A stretch of 64,000 bases of DNA from Ophiosphaerella korrae. Lineage: Eukaryota; Ascomycota; Dothideomycetes; Pleosporales; Phaeosphaeriaceae. This document shows, one piece after another, positions 1-12,236 of this stretch. The notes below the pieces were generated by a model. It ran no database searches. It saw nothing but the letters and a program-made list of their open reading frames with translations, and was not told the origin of the DNA. Location of the stretch: assembly GCA_028456385.1 (NCBI GenBank), contig JALNQF010000014.1, forward strand, positions 186,001-250,000, given 5' to 3'. A program made the position numbers and the translations under genes. Numbering within the stretch: the first letter of the stretch is position 1; the number at the start of each line of letters is the position of its first letter.

Positions 1-321
1 TCCTTTGTTAGCCCGACAAAAAGGTCAGGCTCATATTCAGTAATCTTAGGTACTCTCTTGGGCTTGATACCAATATTGATTAACTTGTAGTCGCGCGGTA
101 TAAGGTTCATATTCATTCCCTTGAAACTAAATGAGAAGCCTCTCATCAGGGCGAAGTGGCTGTGTACGCGGGACCAACTGGAAGGCCCTGAGGTCTTGCC
201 ATGCGAAGTCTCATTGTTTGTCCTCAAGTTAGATGCTTCTCCTGCATCGAGATTGCCTGAGACTTTTTGTGTGTTGTGTTTACGCCAAATTTTCCCCTGA
301 GAAAGCCATTCATCTTTTGTT
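1..321 (-). CDS. Partial fungal membrane protein, C-terminal end beyond window
   Basis: A reading frame on the minus strand stays open from about position 321 to the left edge, roughly 106 codons, and has no stop. A good splice acceptor (ATTAG) sits at 322-326, so this is probably an internal exon. The translation contains WSRVHSHFALMRGF followed by a proline/lysine-rich stretch ending EYEPDLFVGLTK. From memory, large fungal families of multi-pass membrane proteins of unknown function carry a W-x3-HS-x-FA-x-MGGF motif in this position. The R in place of the second-last G of MGGF is a single G-to-A change, compatible with RIP. I cannot tell whether the gene is intact because both ends are missing. 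Function unknown. Confidence 0.4.
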
Positions 322-904
322 CTAATGCTTTAGCTTAAGCCGGCTGCTGAATGCGTTGAAGATTACCCATTTCTTTGCCAAAACCAACCGGACTTGATGA
401 TCTGAAAGTCTACATAGCCTGGCGCAAAGATACACACAGCGAGCCAACCCGCCTTTACCCAATAAATATAACCCCATTTCTTCATGTCTTCTCTAGTAGT
501 TAATTGCATTACTATATTAATAGCAGAATCAAAGTAATATAAGTGAGTAATGAAGCTGCTAGAATATTAGAAACACTAGGTGGTAAGGTTTTAATGGTAT
601 ATGATTATTATCCTCCCCTAGCCCCTAATTATATATAGTGGTGTAGCAGATGGGCATGTGACGAGCCAATTCAGGGGTCGCTGACTACGCGCGATAGAGA
701 GGCCCCGACAGAGTTACGAGGAGTCTTATCTAATCTTTATCAAGAAACACCTAGGTACTCTTCAGAAAATCAATTCCACTTGCTCACGCGATGGCGAGTC
801 AAAATCTCACATCTTATCTGGCTCAATAGACCTGCAAAGTATTAAAGATAATAAGTTATTAATATGATGTTATATAATATATATTAAACTATATATCTAT
901 TTAT
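322..904. other. AT-rich intergenic stretch, no gene seen
   Basis: The stretch is rich in TA/AT steps, especially 480-650 and 840-900. Neither strand holds a frame I recognise. It separates the left-edge partial gene from the NLR relic. Confidence 0.4.
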
Positions 905-3900
905 TCAAGACTTCTCTGTGTGCTTTTTACACAGCAGCTTGACCACCACCTCGTGCCCGTTCTCTGCAGCCTACGGCAACGACGTCTAGCCGTCGCTGTC
1001 TTTTGACCCCAGGTCAGCGCCTTCGTCGACTAGCTGCGTAGCGACAGCATTATGTTCATAATACGATGCCACAGTAAGACCTGATGGAAATCTAGCAATT
1101 CTTCTATATTTAGCTTTCCAATAGGTTCGGAACCACACCGAATAGGCCTTCGAATCTGAATCAGATATTCTCAAAGCAAGACCTGCTACGGCGGCATTAT
1201 CGCTAATATAGGCCTCGTGGAAGTGGAAGCCCCAAAATTTGGCGGAATAGTCCAAGAAGGCGTGGTGTCGGATTTGATGGTCACAGATTGATGATCTGAA
1301 CCGGAGTGAGAATCGAGTTGATTCGAACTGATTGATTGATGTGAGCTGATTGTTTTTTTTCTCGTATTACTTTCTACTGCTATTTGTCCTTTCTGTTAGC
1401 GTGCCTTACGTAAGGGGACCCACTGATTCATTGTTTGACCTCAATTCACTGTACTCCAATACAGTCACTTCAGTTCAGTTATACTGAGATTATTCTGGTA
1501 TAAGAGATTCATGAGTTGGTTCGTAAGCCAGCTCATCTGACACGTGGCCGTCGATGTGATGATCAGTCTCCCGGGCTATATCAGTCAGACTGCCGTCAGA
1601 GTTGCGGAAGTTAAGATAACGCACACAGAGCTCTGTAAAAAAGTTATGTGGATAATGGATGGTGATAGAGTGATGCCATCGTAGCTCTGTGGGAATATCA
1701 ATGGACGATTGCAGATCTGCCACGATAACCCCCGAGCAGTATGATGAAGAAAATATATCTTGCTATGATGAATCGAAACGAACATTCCAAACTAAGATCT
1801 AAAGCGTGGCTTGAAGTCGTTTTCTTCTTCCAAGTCGATTTCGTGAATAGACCATAACGTATTGGCTATATTCATGGCAACATTCATTTCCGACAGTGTT
1901 AAAGGCCGGCTTGCTGCTAGAATGATACCTAAAGCCTTCCGAACCATCAACCATTCTTTAGAGTTATTCGAAATTCGCTCGTATGCTTTATTAATACTCT
2001 TCGGTAGTATTATAATAGTCGACTTGACTCCTATTACTGTCTTCTTAAAGTCTTCTGCTATTAGGTAGTTGAATACAAGAGACACTTAGAGATGTATATG
2101 ATGCGTAATTTTGAGCAATTTGTTTACCGAGTGGGTCTTAACTTTATCTGAAAGCAGTTTCTCCTTCGCTAACCGTTCGACTTGATATTAGATAACATAG
2201 TTTACTTCTTGACTAATAGTTTATGACTCTTCCTCTCCTGGTATACGAATATGTGGGGAAAGCGTCTAATATACCTCGCAACTTTGATACTATCTATTTA
2301 TATGGGTGACTTGTTAGAAGATATATTAACTTGCTATGGTCTGACCAGTTGCAGCAGACTTCTCTTTCTATATTCTATATTAGATCCTTAAACTCTGACT
2401 TGATGCATTCGTCTAGGGCGTCTAGGGCTATGATAATAGGTCTGGCCTTGGGATCTTGGACAGTATCTGTTAAGATGGCCTAGAATGAGTTTGTTGAGTT
2501 AATGAGACCTGAATAGTTTTTATCAAACAGCTCTATGATATGTTAGGTTAGGGCTAGTTTCTAGGAGAAGAGCTGGTAGAGTAGAGCACAAAGCGCTTGG
2601 TAGACTGTGTTCTGGTCTTGGTCTTTGAAGAAGAAGCAGCAAATAGTTGCTGATCGTAGTAAGATATAATTGATTAAGTACTTGGCTAAGCCTGATTTTC
2701 TACAACTAGGGTCCGCTAGGACTAACAGTAGCCCAAAATTTTGTTTTAGCTATTCTTTAAAGCAACTGTGTTGGAGGAACTACCTAAATGTACCTTGTAC
2801 TTGGTCTTCTATGCGTTCCTTTTATCACTTGTATGTAGTATCATTAGTGCTGTTAGTGAGACGGAACAACTGAAGGCACTTGTTTTACTTGTTAGAAATC
2901 CTCTGCTTAACTATATTTTGTTAGATCTTAAGCTGCTCTTGCGCAATGCCCTGGTGCGCTTTTGCAAGCTTTAGGAAGCCTGTTGTAACTATGAGTTAGC
3001 ATTTATTAATAGGATAACTCTGTGATTTTCTTAGACTGACTAGATAAAACCTTGCTAATTTCCTTCTTAGCTCTAACTTTGTCTGGTAGGATTATACATA
3101 GAAAATCTTTTGCATACGCGGCTGCTGTAATACTGTATACCTCTACTACTCCTTGTTTTTATGCGAGTCTGAGTAGCCCTATATGCTACGAATAATTAAA
3201 TAGGTAAATTTATTTATTAGACCTGCTGCCTCTATCTTAAAATAGAGAACTTTCTATTTCTTTGTAAGTTTATTACGGTGCAAAGCATCTTCTATTAACT
3301 GGTTTCCTAAAGCAATTAAACTGTAATGAACTACTAGGCTCTGCGGTCGTCTGCGTTCTAGGCGTGGTAGTACTAAGTTTGCAAGATCTACGCTACACGT
3401 CTCTACGCAAGGCGTTCTGCTATCCGTAGGACGGATGAAATTACTTTGGTATAGAATGTTGGTATCCGCGTTTGGCTGGCTAAGTTCTTCTCGTAGCTCT
3501 TCTTCCTCCTTCTCAAGAATACGGTTAATGGCCTTTTCGAGGCTTCTAGTTTTCCTCTCGTAATTGACCCTAAGACCTATTACTCCTGTTAGCAAGATTG
3601 TTGGTGGCCGATTCAAGAACCCTGTCTCCTGGAAGTCCTGCCCTTGTATCTTCCTGCCAAAGCCGTGCTGGAACACGCTACCCTTTCTATCTCCAGGGGA
3701 ACTAACTACAATATTGCCCAAGCGGATATCATTATCAACAGTTGGGGCACCGCCACCGATGCCGACTATTAGGCCGATTCTGATGTTGGGGAAGCTCCGC
3801 AGCATGTTCGTAGCAACATTTGCCGCGGACGTAGTCCCATACGACCACCAGGCAAACGGGCGATGACAACATTGTGGCCGCTAATCTTGCCGAGGACGTA

Positions 3901-4033
3901 CGTGTTAGTGTCGTTCGGCGACGGGCGACATGTTAAGAGAGGGTGCTTTTCGTCGAGACAGCTGTGTGGCAAGGTACTCAGGTTCGATAGCACAGACCCA
4001 GTCGACGGTGTAGTTTGTGTTCTGGTTAGACAT
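905..4033 (-). pseudogene. RIP-degraded NLR relic: PNP_UDP - NACHT - ankyrin
   Basis: Reading the minus strand from ATG 4033, fragments in changing frames follow the order of a fungal nucleoside-phosphorylase NLR. A start NYTVDWVCAIEPEYLATQL is followed by a frame slip. Then come DTNTYVLGKISGHNVVIA and SFPNIRIGLIVGIGGGAP (the PNP_UDP fold, 3254-3960). A P-loop region follows at 2674-2716, then a Walker B-like IIALDALDEC at 2404-2437. The post-NACHT block has ASRPLTLSEMNVAMNIA (1800-2085) and IHHSKIYFLHHTARG (about 1700-1785). The last pieces are CVRYLNFRNSDGSLTD (1490-1700) and ankyrin-like residues (905-1255). Stops and frameshifts separate the pieces. The P-loop reads ADPSCRKSGLAKYL where the family has GxGKS, a G-to-A type change. 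Such proteins act in fungal non-self recognition and programmed cell death; this copy cannot be functional. Confidence 0.85.
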
Positions 4034-5586
4034 GCTTCAGGACATAGAACTTCAAGGCGTTAAATTCGGACTGGGGTCGAGAGTATACTCGGTTGCACTA
4101 GGGGGGCTGAAATCGGTCGTGACACACTGCATCACAGCTGCAGCCACAACCGCCAGGCTGGCCATCATTTATAGCTTCGGTGAGAGCCTAAGATACCTAA
4201 TCGCTTGATTACAAGGCGTATACGCAGTCAGGCTTACAAGGTAATGTTTATAACGGTTCCGGCTACCGTCATAACGGGCTTGGCTAAACCAGGCTTGTCC
4301 GGGCATAGTTTTAACGGCTCAGGGTAGGGCTCAATGCTGAGGCTGCGGCTCACGTAAACTTGGGTGCTTTTGCCTCTGCATATCAGCGACATTTACAAGC
4401 GACAATGGAAATATAAATACTTTAAACTTACCACCCTTAGCAGGGAGGATAGCCAACCCGCACCAGCACGAGCCTGTGAATCTGCAAGAGGTAGGCTAGT
4501 TGATGATCACAAGGCTGTGGAGCTTTAGTTGGCCAGCTTGCTTAGGCTTTGCACAGCTACAGGTCTGACAGCAACAACCCTGTTATGTTAGACTGTGTTA
4601 CGATTATATCATAATCCTGTGCTAGCCAAAATTGGTAATCATTCCCATCAGAGGTACATGAATCAAGCGCACCTCGCAGCCTTACGGCTAATTATTACTT
4701 CTTAATAGTACTATAGGGTTCCCTAAATTTAAGAGAGTTACTGAAGAGGTTATGAGAGTAATGTAAGCTTGGTTATAATTTTCTTGTGTAAATGGCTAGT
4801 TTGTGTATAATTTGCAAAGAGCTTCCTATTAAGTAAAATGGTCTTAGAATCTAACTTAAGTTAGGTATGGTCAAATTTAGGGCATAGGTAGAAATTCTAT
4901 TGCTTCAAAGTTGTTCCGTTACGCGTGGATACATGTCAATGTTTGATGGTGGTTCCAATAATGGTCTCAGTATTTAGAAGATGCTTATCTCGTGGAAGGG
5001 CCATACTATGGGCAAGCATTGAAGATGTGGGAGCCATTTGGTTCTCCCTTGCCTTTTCCTGAGCAAACTAACCCTTATTGAAAACCTGGGACCCCTGAAC
5101 GAGGCACACTCAGCATTCTGTCTACGTGTTTTATCACGCTTATACTTTGCACATATACATTTTTACAGTTGAGGCTGCGCCCCCACCACACTCTATGACT
5201 TATTAGCGTGCTGGTGCTGTGGCCAGTCACCAACCGCGCCAAGTTCCATACGTATCACGGTTAAATTTCGCATCTGAGATCAATTCCAAACTCTGAATGC
5301 CAAGCCACGGAAACATATGGCTGCTCTAGAGCTCAGGTATCAGTCTATCCTCACGAAAGCATCAGTAAAAAATAGCTTTGAATGTGTCTATTCATCACGT
5401 CTACCCTACCTCGAAAATACATCCATACTACCCATCACGTTGAACTGTCTATGGCATGGCCCATTCTTCAGCACTACCATGATACATCTCGAAATGTCAT
5501 GAAAATCAATAGATTCAAATATGGCTCTACTCCCAACGTTTGCATTCGCCGACGAGAAGTTAGACAGAGGGATTGAGACCAAGCGC
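4034..5586. other. Intergenic, no gene recognised
   Basis: About 1.55 kb between the NLR relic and the 3' end of otu1. Short plus-strand frames around 5317-5740 are overlaps with, or antisense to, the otu1 end. Around 4205-4345 short GGCTT/GGCTA words recur irregularly, which may be remains of an old repeat. I see no coding signal. Confidence 0.4.
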
Positions 5587-6576
5587 TTAACTTGCTTCGC
5601 CAAAATCAGTGTGCCCAGTCTCTTCAGCATGCTTTACTGCGCCTCGTTCGCCTGCGCCTTGCCAGCCGCAGGTATTGCACTTGATGTCAAACTTTTGAGT
5701 GTCGGTGAAGTAATGTTTCTTCTTCAATTCTCCACATAACTGTCTTGCCGCCTCCAAAATGACGTCATCATTAACATCGAACAACTTGATATCATTTTCT
5801 GAGTCGTAGGTCGAGAAGTTGTTCGGGACAAATGCGATTGTGTCGTAATGGATACCAGAGTAGACCAGAATGCAGCGTTTCGGCTTTCCTTCGTTGAAGC
5901 GGTCTACTCTCAGATCCTGCACGTTGATGCTAGCAATCTCGATATCGAACTCTTGAGAGAGGATACTCAGTTCGATACCACCACCCCATGAGTCCGAATA
6001 AGATATCCACTCGCAGTAATCATCCGGTGATCGTTGCAGTACTGCTTCGTTGTACATGTCTGGATCGCGTTGTATGGCTTGTGCAACAAGCGATCGAAGC
6101 TCGGTCATGGAATCGAGGGAGTCGGAGAGAACAGCACTTCCTAAGGCTCGGAACATACACGAGTTATCGTCCGGCATGACTCGAAGAACGATGGTGCCGC
6201 CGCGATCAGGTACAGGGACCTCTGGGGTGTCTTTCAGTGCTGTGGCCTGTTTTCGCTGTAGTGAGAGTGGCGCTGAACTCGATTGCTGTGCTGATTGGTC
6301 ATCTTCTTCCTGCTTCTGTTCGCTTGGATCTCCTGTGGCTACGGCAATAACGATGATCTGTGTGCCGTTTAACTTGAGATCAGTATCCTTAAGCTGCGTA
6401 GACAGGCCATAAAGCGACGGATCTAGTGGCTGGGGTGGAAAGTTCCACTTGAGCTCAAACAGCGGCAGCTCGGTCGCATTTGATATCGATGAGAGCAGAT
6501 CTGACACAGCAGCATTATCGTCCAGTGCCAGAGTGTGTTGGCCGTTGGGCGCTCGGAGTCGAATTCGAATAGGCAT
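5587..6576 (-). CDS. otu1: Ubiquitin thioesterase Otu1 (YOD1 family deubiquitinase)
   Basis: Single-exon gene of 329 residues, close to the usual length of Otu1/YOD1. Residues 1-85 form a ubiquitin-like (UBX-like) domain that in this family binds Cdc48/p97. The OTU protease domain spans about 128-255, with MPDDNSCMFRA giving the catalytic Asp136/137 region and Cys140, and His243 in the YSGIHYD motif. A C2H2 zinc finger closes the protein (Cys300, Cys303, His316, His322). Known role of the family: it trims ubiquitin chains from Cdc48 clients, including in ER-associated degradation. All expected catalytic and zinc ligands are present, so it looks functional. The first ATG of the frame gives the UBX start MPIRIRLRAPNG. 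It lies divergent to rsc1 with 447 bp between the start codons. Confidence 0.93.
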   Translation of the reverse strand: MPIRIRLRAPNGQHTLALDDNAAVSDLLSSISNATELPLFELKWNFPPQPLDPSLYGLSTQLKDTDLKLNGTQIIVIAVATGDPSEQKQEEDDQSAQQSSSAPLSLQRKQATALKDTPEVPVPDRGGTIVLRVMPDDNSCMFRALGSAVLSDSLDSMTELRSLVAQAIQRDPDMYNEAVLQRSPDDYCEWISYSDSWGGGIELSILSQEFDIEIASINVQDLRVDRFNEGKPKRCILVYSGIHYDTIAFVPNNFSTYDSENDIKLFDVNDDVILEAARQLCGELKKKHYFTDTQKFDIKCNTCGWQGAGERGAVKHAEETGHTDFGEAS

Positions 6577-7023
6577 GTCGCGGGTAGCGATAGCAGCGAT
6601 GCAGCAGGAGAGGTGGTGGAGTCTACGTCAGTGGTGGGGTGAAAGGTCGCACGTAAGGTCACAGGGAAGGATGGTGCAGATTTGTAGAAGCGAAGGAGGT
6701 GCCCTGGTAAGATTATTAGTGGAGAGGGGAATGTCGGATCACGAGCAAAGGAAGACATTGGTGCGGCAAATGTAAGCAGGTTCCACTCCATTCTACAGCT
6801 AAAAAGCAGCCTACAATGCATAATGCGTGAGGTAATTCGTGAATGAAATCGCACGCGCAGCGGACTCCCGAGGATCTGCGCTTAGGATCGGAAGAACCTT
6901 TTACCGATCACCGATGCAGGGGCCACCCTCAGTCGCGACTTCACACGACGCGACAACTTGCCCGTCATCGCCTTTGCGTATTGCCAACATTACGACAAGA
7001 AGACACGGGATCTTACACGAAAC
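6577..7023. promoter_or_regulatory. Divergent promoter region otu1 / rsc1
   Basis: 447 bp separates the start codons of the minus-strand otu1 and the plus-strand rsc1, so both promoters and 5' leaders must lie here. I did not recognise a specific factor site. The assignment rests on gene geometry only. Confidence 0.45.
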
Positions 7024-9792
7024 ATGGCGTCCGGACGTGCGCCAAGCTCGACCCCGGTCCCCACCACGGAGACGGCTGAGTCCGCGGGCGCAACCTCGAC
7101 CGTGACTGAGAAGGAATGGGAGGCTATGTCAAGCTTCCTAAAGAATGTGTACGATTACAGAGATGCCGAGTAAGTACTACCAGGCTGGTCCACTGCGCAA
7201 CCGCTTAGTTACTTATTCATGCAATAGTGGCTATGATCCGACCAAACTTTTCCAGCGCAAAGTCAACAAGCGCGCAGTGCCTGATTACTACGACATCATC
7301 AAGGAACCCATGGCACTTAGCACCATCAAATCGAAAGTCGCACAAAAAGAATACAAAAACTTCGCCGGTTTCGTGCGCGACCTTGCGCTCATACCGCACA
7401 ATGCCCAGGTCTACAACAGGCAAGATTCACAGGCATACGTAGACGCGCTAGACGTCAAAAAGGTCATTGTACAAGAGTTGAAGCGACTTGTGGACGACAA
7501 AATCATTTCAGAGGAAACTGCGACCTTGCCGTACCTCGGCGAAATCCCAGAACAGGATCCCTTACTCCCCGAAGAAGAGGAGGAGGATGATGAAGAAGAC
7601 GACGAAGAAGAGCTTGAGGTGGATGAGGAGGAAGAAGATGACGAAGAAGAGGAAGGAAAACGCAAGCGAAGACGCGGCCCACGATCCACAGCAGCCACCT
7701 CCAAGCGTGATGGTGGTGGTGGCAGGGCGAAAGACGATACGAAGAATGATGACCCGGAGTCGAGAAAGAAGCGTGGGCGCCCACCGCGGGTCGACACCCC
7801 TATGGAGGCGCGTATCAAGACGATCATGAAGGGTATCCGAAAGCCTCGAAACAAGGCCAACAAGCTAATGGTGAGCGCATTCGAGCGTGTACCAGACAAA
7901 GCTGTCATGCCCGAATACCATGCCGAGATCAAGATCCCCATGGCTATGGACATTCTAAAGCGCAAACTGAAGAGAAAGAAGTACAATTCAGTGGACCACT
8001 TCATGGTTGATGTTGAGCTCATGTTTGAGAATGCGAAACAGTACAATGAGGAGGAGAGCCAAATTTACCAGGATGCGGTTCACCTGCAGAAGGAGTCTCG
8101 CAAAATTGCCAAAGCCGAAAAGGATAAGCCTGATACCGATTACGTCATGGAGGAAGGTCGCATACCCATGCCAAACGGTATCCTCCATAATGGTGAACTC
8201 TGGAAGGTTGGCGATTGGGTCCACATTCAGAACGCAAATGACCTCACGAAGCCTATTGTCGCTCAGATTTACCGTACATGGCAAGATGCAGACGGTGGGA
8301 AATGGGTGAATGCTTGCTGGTATTACAGGCCAGAACAAACCGTGCATCGCTTCGACCGTCATTTCCTAGAGAACGAGGTAGTCAAGACTGGCCAGTATCG
8401 TGATCACCGCATCGATGAGGTTGTGGACCGATGTTTCGTAATGTTTGTGACGAGGTACAACAAGGGTCGGCCTCGCGACTTTCCTCCAGACAAGGAAATC
8501 TACGTGTGTGAAGCGCGGTATAACGAGGAAAATCATAAATTGAACAAGATCAAGACTTGGGCTAGTTGCTTACCGGACGAGGTCCGCGACAAGGACTATA
8601 TTATGGACCTATTCGAGACACAGCGGAAACTGAAAAAGAACCCCAGTCCTATCGCCTATTTGCTCAAGGACGATCAAAAAGAGGATGATGAACTTCCAAA
8701 GCCGGAATGGGGGGCTGATAATGCACCTCCGAAGATAGGTGCGGTTCATAGGCGCCCGCGTGATCCAAAGGTAAGCAGTTTTCACAAAGCCTGGGTGAAG
8801 TAGACTTAACAAATGTACAGGATTCGCCACCTCCGGAACCTACACCTCCACCCCCGCCAACGCCTCCTCCAGCACCTACACTACCACCGCCAAGTCTGCC
8901 TACTGCTTCATCCCACGGCTTTGATTCGACGCGGAATTACACTATTGCGCAAACACCATCCATTACACCAATGCCCGCTCCTACACCACAACAGCACCAT
9001 GCTTCTTCGGCCTATACACCTACGCATCCGACACACTACCACGCTCACTCTCAGTCACCAGCACCACATGTCCAGCAAGCTCCTCCGGTCCCTCCTTACC
9101 AACCCATAACACCTCACGTGCCCTTCACACCACAGCCTGCTGCTCCTATACAGTCATATCAGACACCGCGTGTAGCACCAGGATACCAGCAGCCCTATGC
9201 TCAGCAGCCTCCTGCAGGCGGCTACAAGGTGCCGCAGGCCGTCGAAGTATTTGTGCTCAACGACCACGCAAACTTGAGCATCCCACAGGAGATTCGCGAG
9301 CAATTTCAACGCGATGAAAAGGGTCGTATCCTTTTCTTTACCGCGCCGCCACTCAACATCACCCCACCCCTCACTAAAGAGGGTCGCACCCTTGGCCACT
9401 CGGCTCGCTTCCTTGCCGCCAAAGCCAAGAGAGAGGCTATGCGAGCCGCAAAGCGCAAAGCGGACGAAGCCGGCGCCCCAGAACGCGAGGAAGCCGCGAA
9501 GAAAGCCAAAGTCGACGAAGACAGCAAGTTCAAACAAGCTATTTCGGACCTCGGCACCAAGGCCATCAAGGCGCTAGAAGACCAACTTGCCATGGCTACC
9601 AAAGCCGAACTCCAAATCGCATTGAACGGGCAGACCAAGGAGGGCGTATCAAGACTACTAGACCAACTTACCCAAGCACAGAAGCTAGTTGTCACCAAGA
9701 ACTCGGAGCGCGAGCTGCACATGCTTGAGTGCGAGGCAAGCAAGAGGACGGTTGTGACGGGTATGACAGCCTCGCTCGAGGAGCAGATTTGA
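7024..9792 (+). CDS. rsc1: RSC chromatin-remodelling subunit Rsc1/Rsc2-like (double bromodomain, AT-hook, BAH)
   Basis: Three exons, 7024-7169, 7228-8770 and 8821-9792, join in frame to 886 residues, like yeast Rsc1/Rsc2. Bromodomain 1 covers about 30-140 (VPDYYDIIKEPMAL). Next is a very acidic Glu/Asp tract (about 160-195), a basic patch and an AT-hook (KKRGRPPRV). Bromodomain 2 covers about 240-345 (MPEYHAEIKIPMAM). A BAH domain spans about 367-490 (WKVGDWVHIQNAND, WVNACWYYRPEQT). The C-terminal third, mostly exon 3, is a Pro/Gln/His-rich linker followed by a charged Ala/Lys/Glu helical region. The family reads acetylated histones within the RSC remodeller in the nucleus. Both introns (58 and 50 nt) have GT-AG ends, and the first rejoins the bromodomain sequence exactly (DADGYDPTKLFQ). 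Confidence 0.92.
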
Positions 9793-10060
9793 CGTGCATC
9801 TATGTAGTGTTTGGTCTAGGTGTTCGATTCACTTCTTAGATGGGGCTGTGGCATGGCGAATGGATGCTAGCAATTATGTATTATCTAAGGAGGGTTTGTA
9901 CGAGTTGCTGTGGCTCATACTTGGGCTTAAATTCAGATGTTGTTTCATTGCCATGGACTGGCCGAGTGATTCTAATGAATGTGGTGGCGCTGCGTCCCCA
10001 GCGTTTAGTCCTGCTTTGCATTTTGAATGTCGCCATGTGAATAAAATGACATTGAGTCAG
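9793..10060. other. 3' region of rsc1, no gene seen
   Basis: Downstream of the rsc1 stop. I see no coding signal before the ankyrin fragment that follows on the other strand. Confidence 0.4.
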
Positions 10061-10261
10061 TTACTCCTTCATGCCCTCCCTTGTCAGTCTTGCACCATTT
10101 CCTAGTAAGAACATAACGCCATCAACACAACCATTCGCAGTAACGTTTCTTGGCACTGAGTTTTCGCCTGCCAGGCCATTCAGAGCCGCCCCATGTTTTG
10201 AGAGGATCCGAGTAGCACGGAAGTTACGGGACTCATAATCCAATAAAAAAAAGCATATCAT
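10061..10261 (-). pseudogene. Ankyrin-repeat fragment
   Basis: The minus strand encodes about 66 residues with two weak ankyrin-like units: ATRILSKHGAALNGL and a second unit ending VDGVMFLLGNGARL. It has no start context and stops abruptly. It is similar in style to the intact ankyrin gene that lies just to the right, so it is best read as the tail of a decayed family member. No function is implied. Confidence 0.5.
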
Positions 10262-10779
10262 AGGGGTGATTCATGCATGGTACTCTTGTCCAGATTGAAA
10301 AAGTTGTTCTGCAGAACAAGACTTGTGTGGTTGAACTCAAGGTAAGGGTGTAGGTAGGATAGAGTTGATTTAGCAGGCAACGAAAATCAATTCAATAAAA
10401 TGAATGCCTCAAGAAAGCCGAAGAACAAACTACGTTTACTTTCAAGGTCACTGGTGAGTGAGAATCTCTCATTTATGTGCTAGTGTGTTGGGTTCTATTA
10501 GTGGTCGTGCCTACTACTTCAACCCTTCACTTTCGCCCTTTCAATATCTATGATTGTCATGAGGTCAAGCGAAGTTCAAATTCCTGTAGAAATACGAATG
10601 TACGTAGAACTGGTGTTGTCTCGATCTTGTGTAACACCTAATTGAGGCTTTTAGTTCAGATCATGCTCCTGCCTTTGCTGGGTCTGTGCGAACAGTTCAG
10701 CGTTCTAGAAAAGCCTCAGTATCCCAATGTGCGGAACGACCTTTTTCCACTGGTACCACTATGCTCTAATCTGCATCAT
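10262..10779. other. Intergenic, no gene seen
   Basis: About 520 bp between the ankyrin fragment and the intact ankyrin gene; no recognisable frame. It may contain the mutated body of the decayed copy. Confidence 0.35.
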
Positions 10780-12236
10780 CTAAAACCCGCGCCAGAAGCC
10801 CATTATCCTCTCGTTCTCATAATCCAGCCAAAGATCTGCACGCTTTACCCAGTCTGTACCACAATTCTTCACTCCATCCAACAAGTACTTGCACATTTGA
10901 TAACGACCCCACAAAACAGCTGACAAAGGACAGGCTTCCCTGTTGGGGTTTGTGGGATTCGCACCAAACTCTAGCAAAAGTTCAACATCGCTAACATGCC
11001 CTGCGTTGGCGGAGTGCCACAAGATGGGCTTTCCATCAACAATAGCGTTGACATCAGCACCATTCTCACAAAGAATGCGTGTAACCCCGGGGCGGCTTTT
11101 TCGCGTGCAGCATGCCATAGCATACTTTAGAATCGACTTGTGTAGCGTAGTTGTTCTTGGATCGAAGAATTTGTTTCGGATGAGGGCACGAAGAGCGTTC
11201 AGGTTACCGCTCCTAAAAAGCCACTTTATATGATCTTCATCGATCTCAAATTTCCCTAGGAGGCCGTAATCCTTTGGGTTGTAGCCTCCATATTTTTCAA
11301 AAGCGAGGGCACCGTAAAGTAGATGCTTATTTCCAGCAGCCATGGCGTCTCTTACTAAATGCTCGCTAAAATAGCGAGGCATTGAACGGCTCATAGCCCG
11401 GACTTTGTCAAGAAATCCAAAGATGACGTTGGCCGCTTCATTCTTGTGCAGTCGTATTGCAAGCTGGAGGGCGTTGCCAATTCTGTGTGAGGCAAATCGC
11501 ATGTCATCCCAGGTATCTGCCTCTGACTTACGAGCAACGTTCTTTTGTAGATAAGCTAACATTATGGACAGGATTTTGGTGCTTCCGGATGCGACAGCAG
11601 CGTCAAGAGCACTTGGTAGGATCTCCAGCTCGTCTGGCTGTAGCAAGTCTTTGTATGCTGTAAAGTTTCCAAATAGTGGTGTCGAGTCTCCGACAGCGGC
11701 AGCTAGGGCAGGCAGATAGGTTGTTGGCTTGGTGTTGCGAAATTTAGCGTAAAAGCTCTGAGAGCAGTTGAGGGTTTTTGTTAGTGTCGTGAGGTCGACA
11801 GCCATCAAAACTCTGCAAACTTGGTAGACATACTCGGATTTCAATCTCCAAAACTCAGTGCTTGAGTGCTTGCAGCGTTTAAGGGCGTACCCGACAAGGG
11901 TTCGTATCATCCGAATCCCGGGCGGTGCATTGTCCAAACTCAGCACCTTCTTACTCAAGATAGCGACACCGTATATCTTGAAAGCATGGCTTTGGTCGCT
12001 ATCCCCCTTGAGGAGACCATCAAGGCTGACCTGGGACCATCTTTTAGCTGTATGCTCGGCAATGCATACATTAAAGGCTCCTAGTTGTGTTAAACGTGCC
12101 GGATCTAGTGGGGTTTGGGGCACTCACTGCAGACTGAACGGTACGGGGCCACCTTTGCTACGTCCATCAAGCCACCTAAGGTGTGGGTTATGACAATTTC
12201 GTCAAACAGCTCTTGTGGTAGATTGGTCAGGCTCAT
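10780..12236 (-). CDS. F-box-like / ankyrin-repeat protein
   Basis: Two exons, 12128-12236 and 10780-12080, are joined across a 47-nt intron and give 469 residues. The start MSLTNLPQELFDEIV resembles the short F-box-like opening of many fungal ankyrin proteins, and the intron falls right after the VCR of that motif. The middle is helical with no motif I can name. The C-terminal 130 residues contain ankyrin units (ILCENGADVNAIVDGKPIL, VELLLEFGANPTNPN). Members of such families may act as substrate adaptors for SCF ubiquitin ligases, but that is inference. A decayed paralogue with the same exon structure lies about 2 kb upstream, so the gene belongs to a local tandem family. The frame is intact throughout. 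Confidence 0.75.

Noticed and set aside
4205..4345. Irregular GGCTT/GGCTA words as a possible repeat array
   Set aside because: No constant unit length or direction, so I cannot support a repeat feature.
7411..8046. 211-residue minus-strand frame with a poly-Ser run
   Set aside because: It is the antisense of the acidic Glu/Asp tract of rsc1 and has no family signal.
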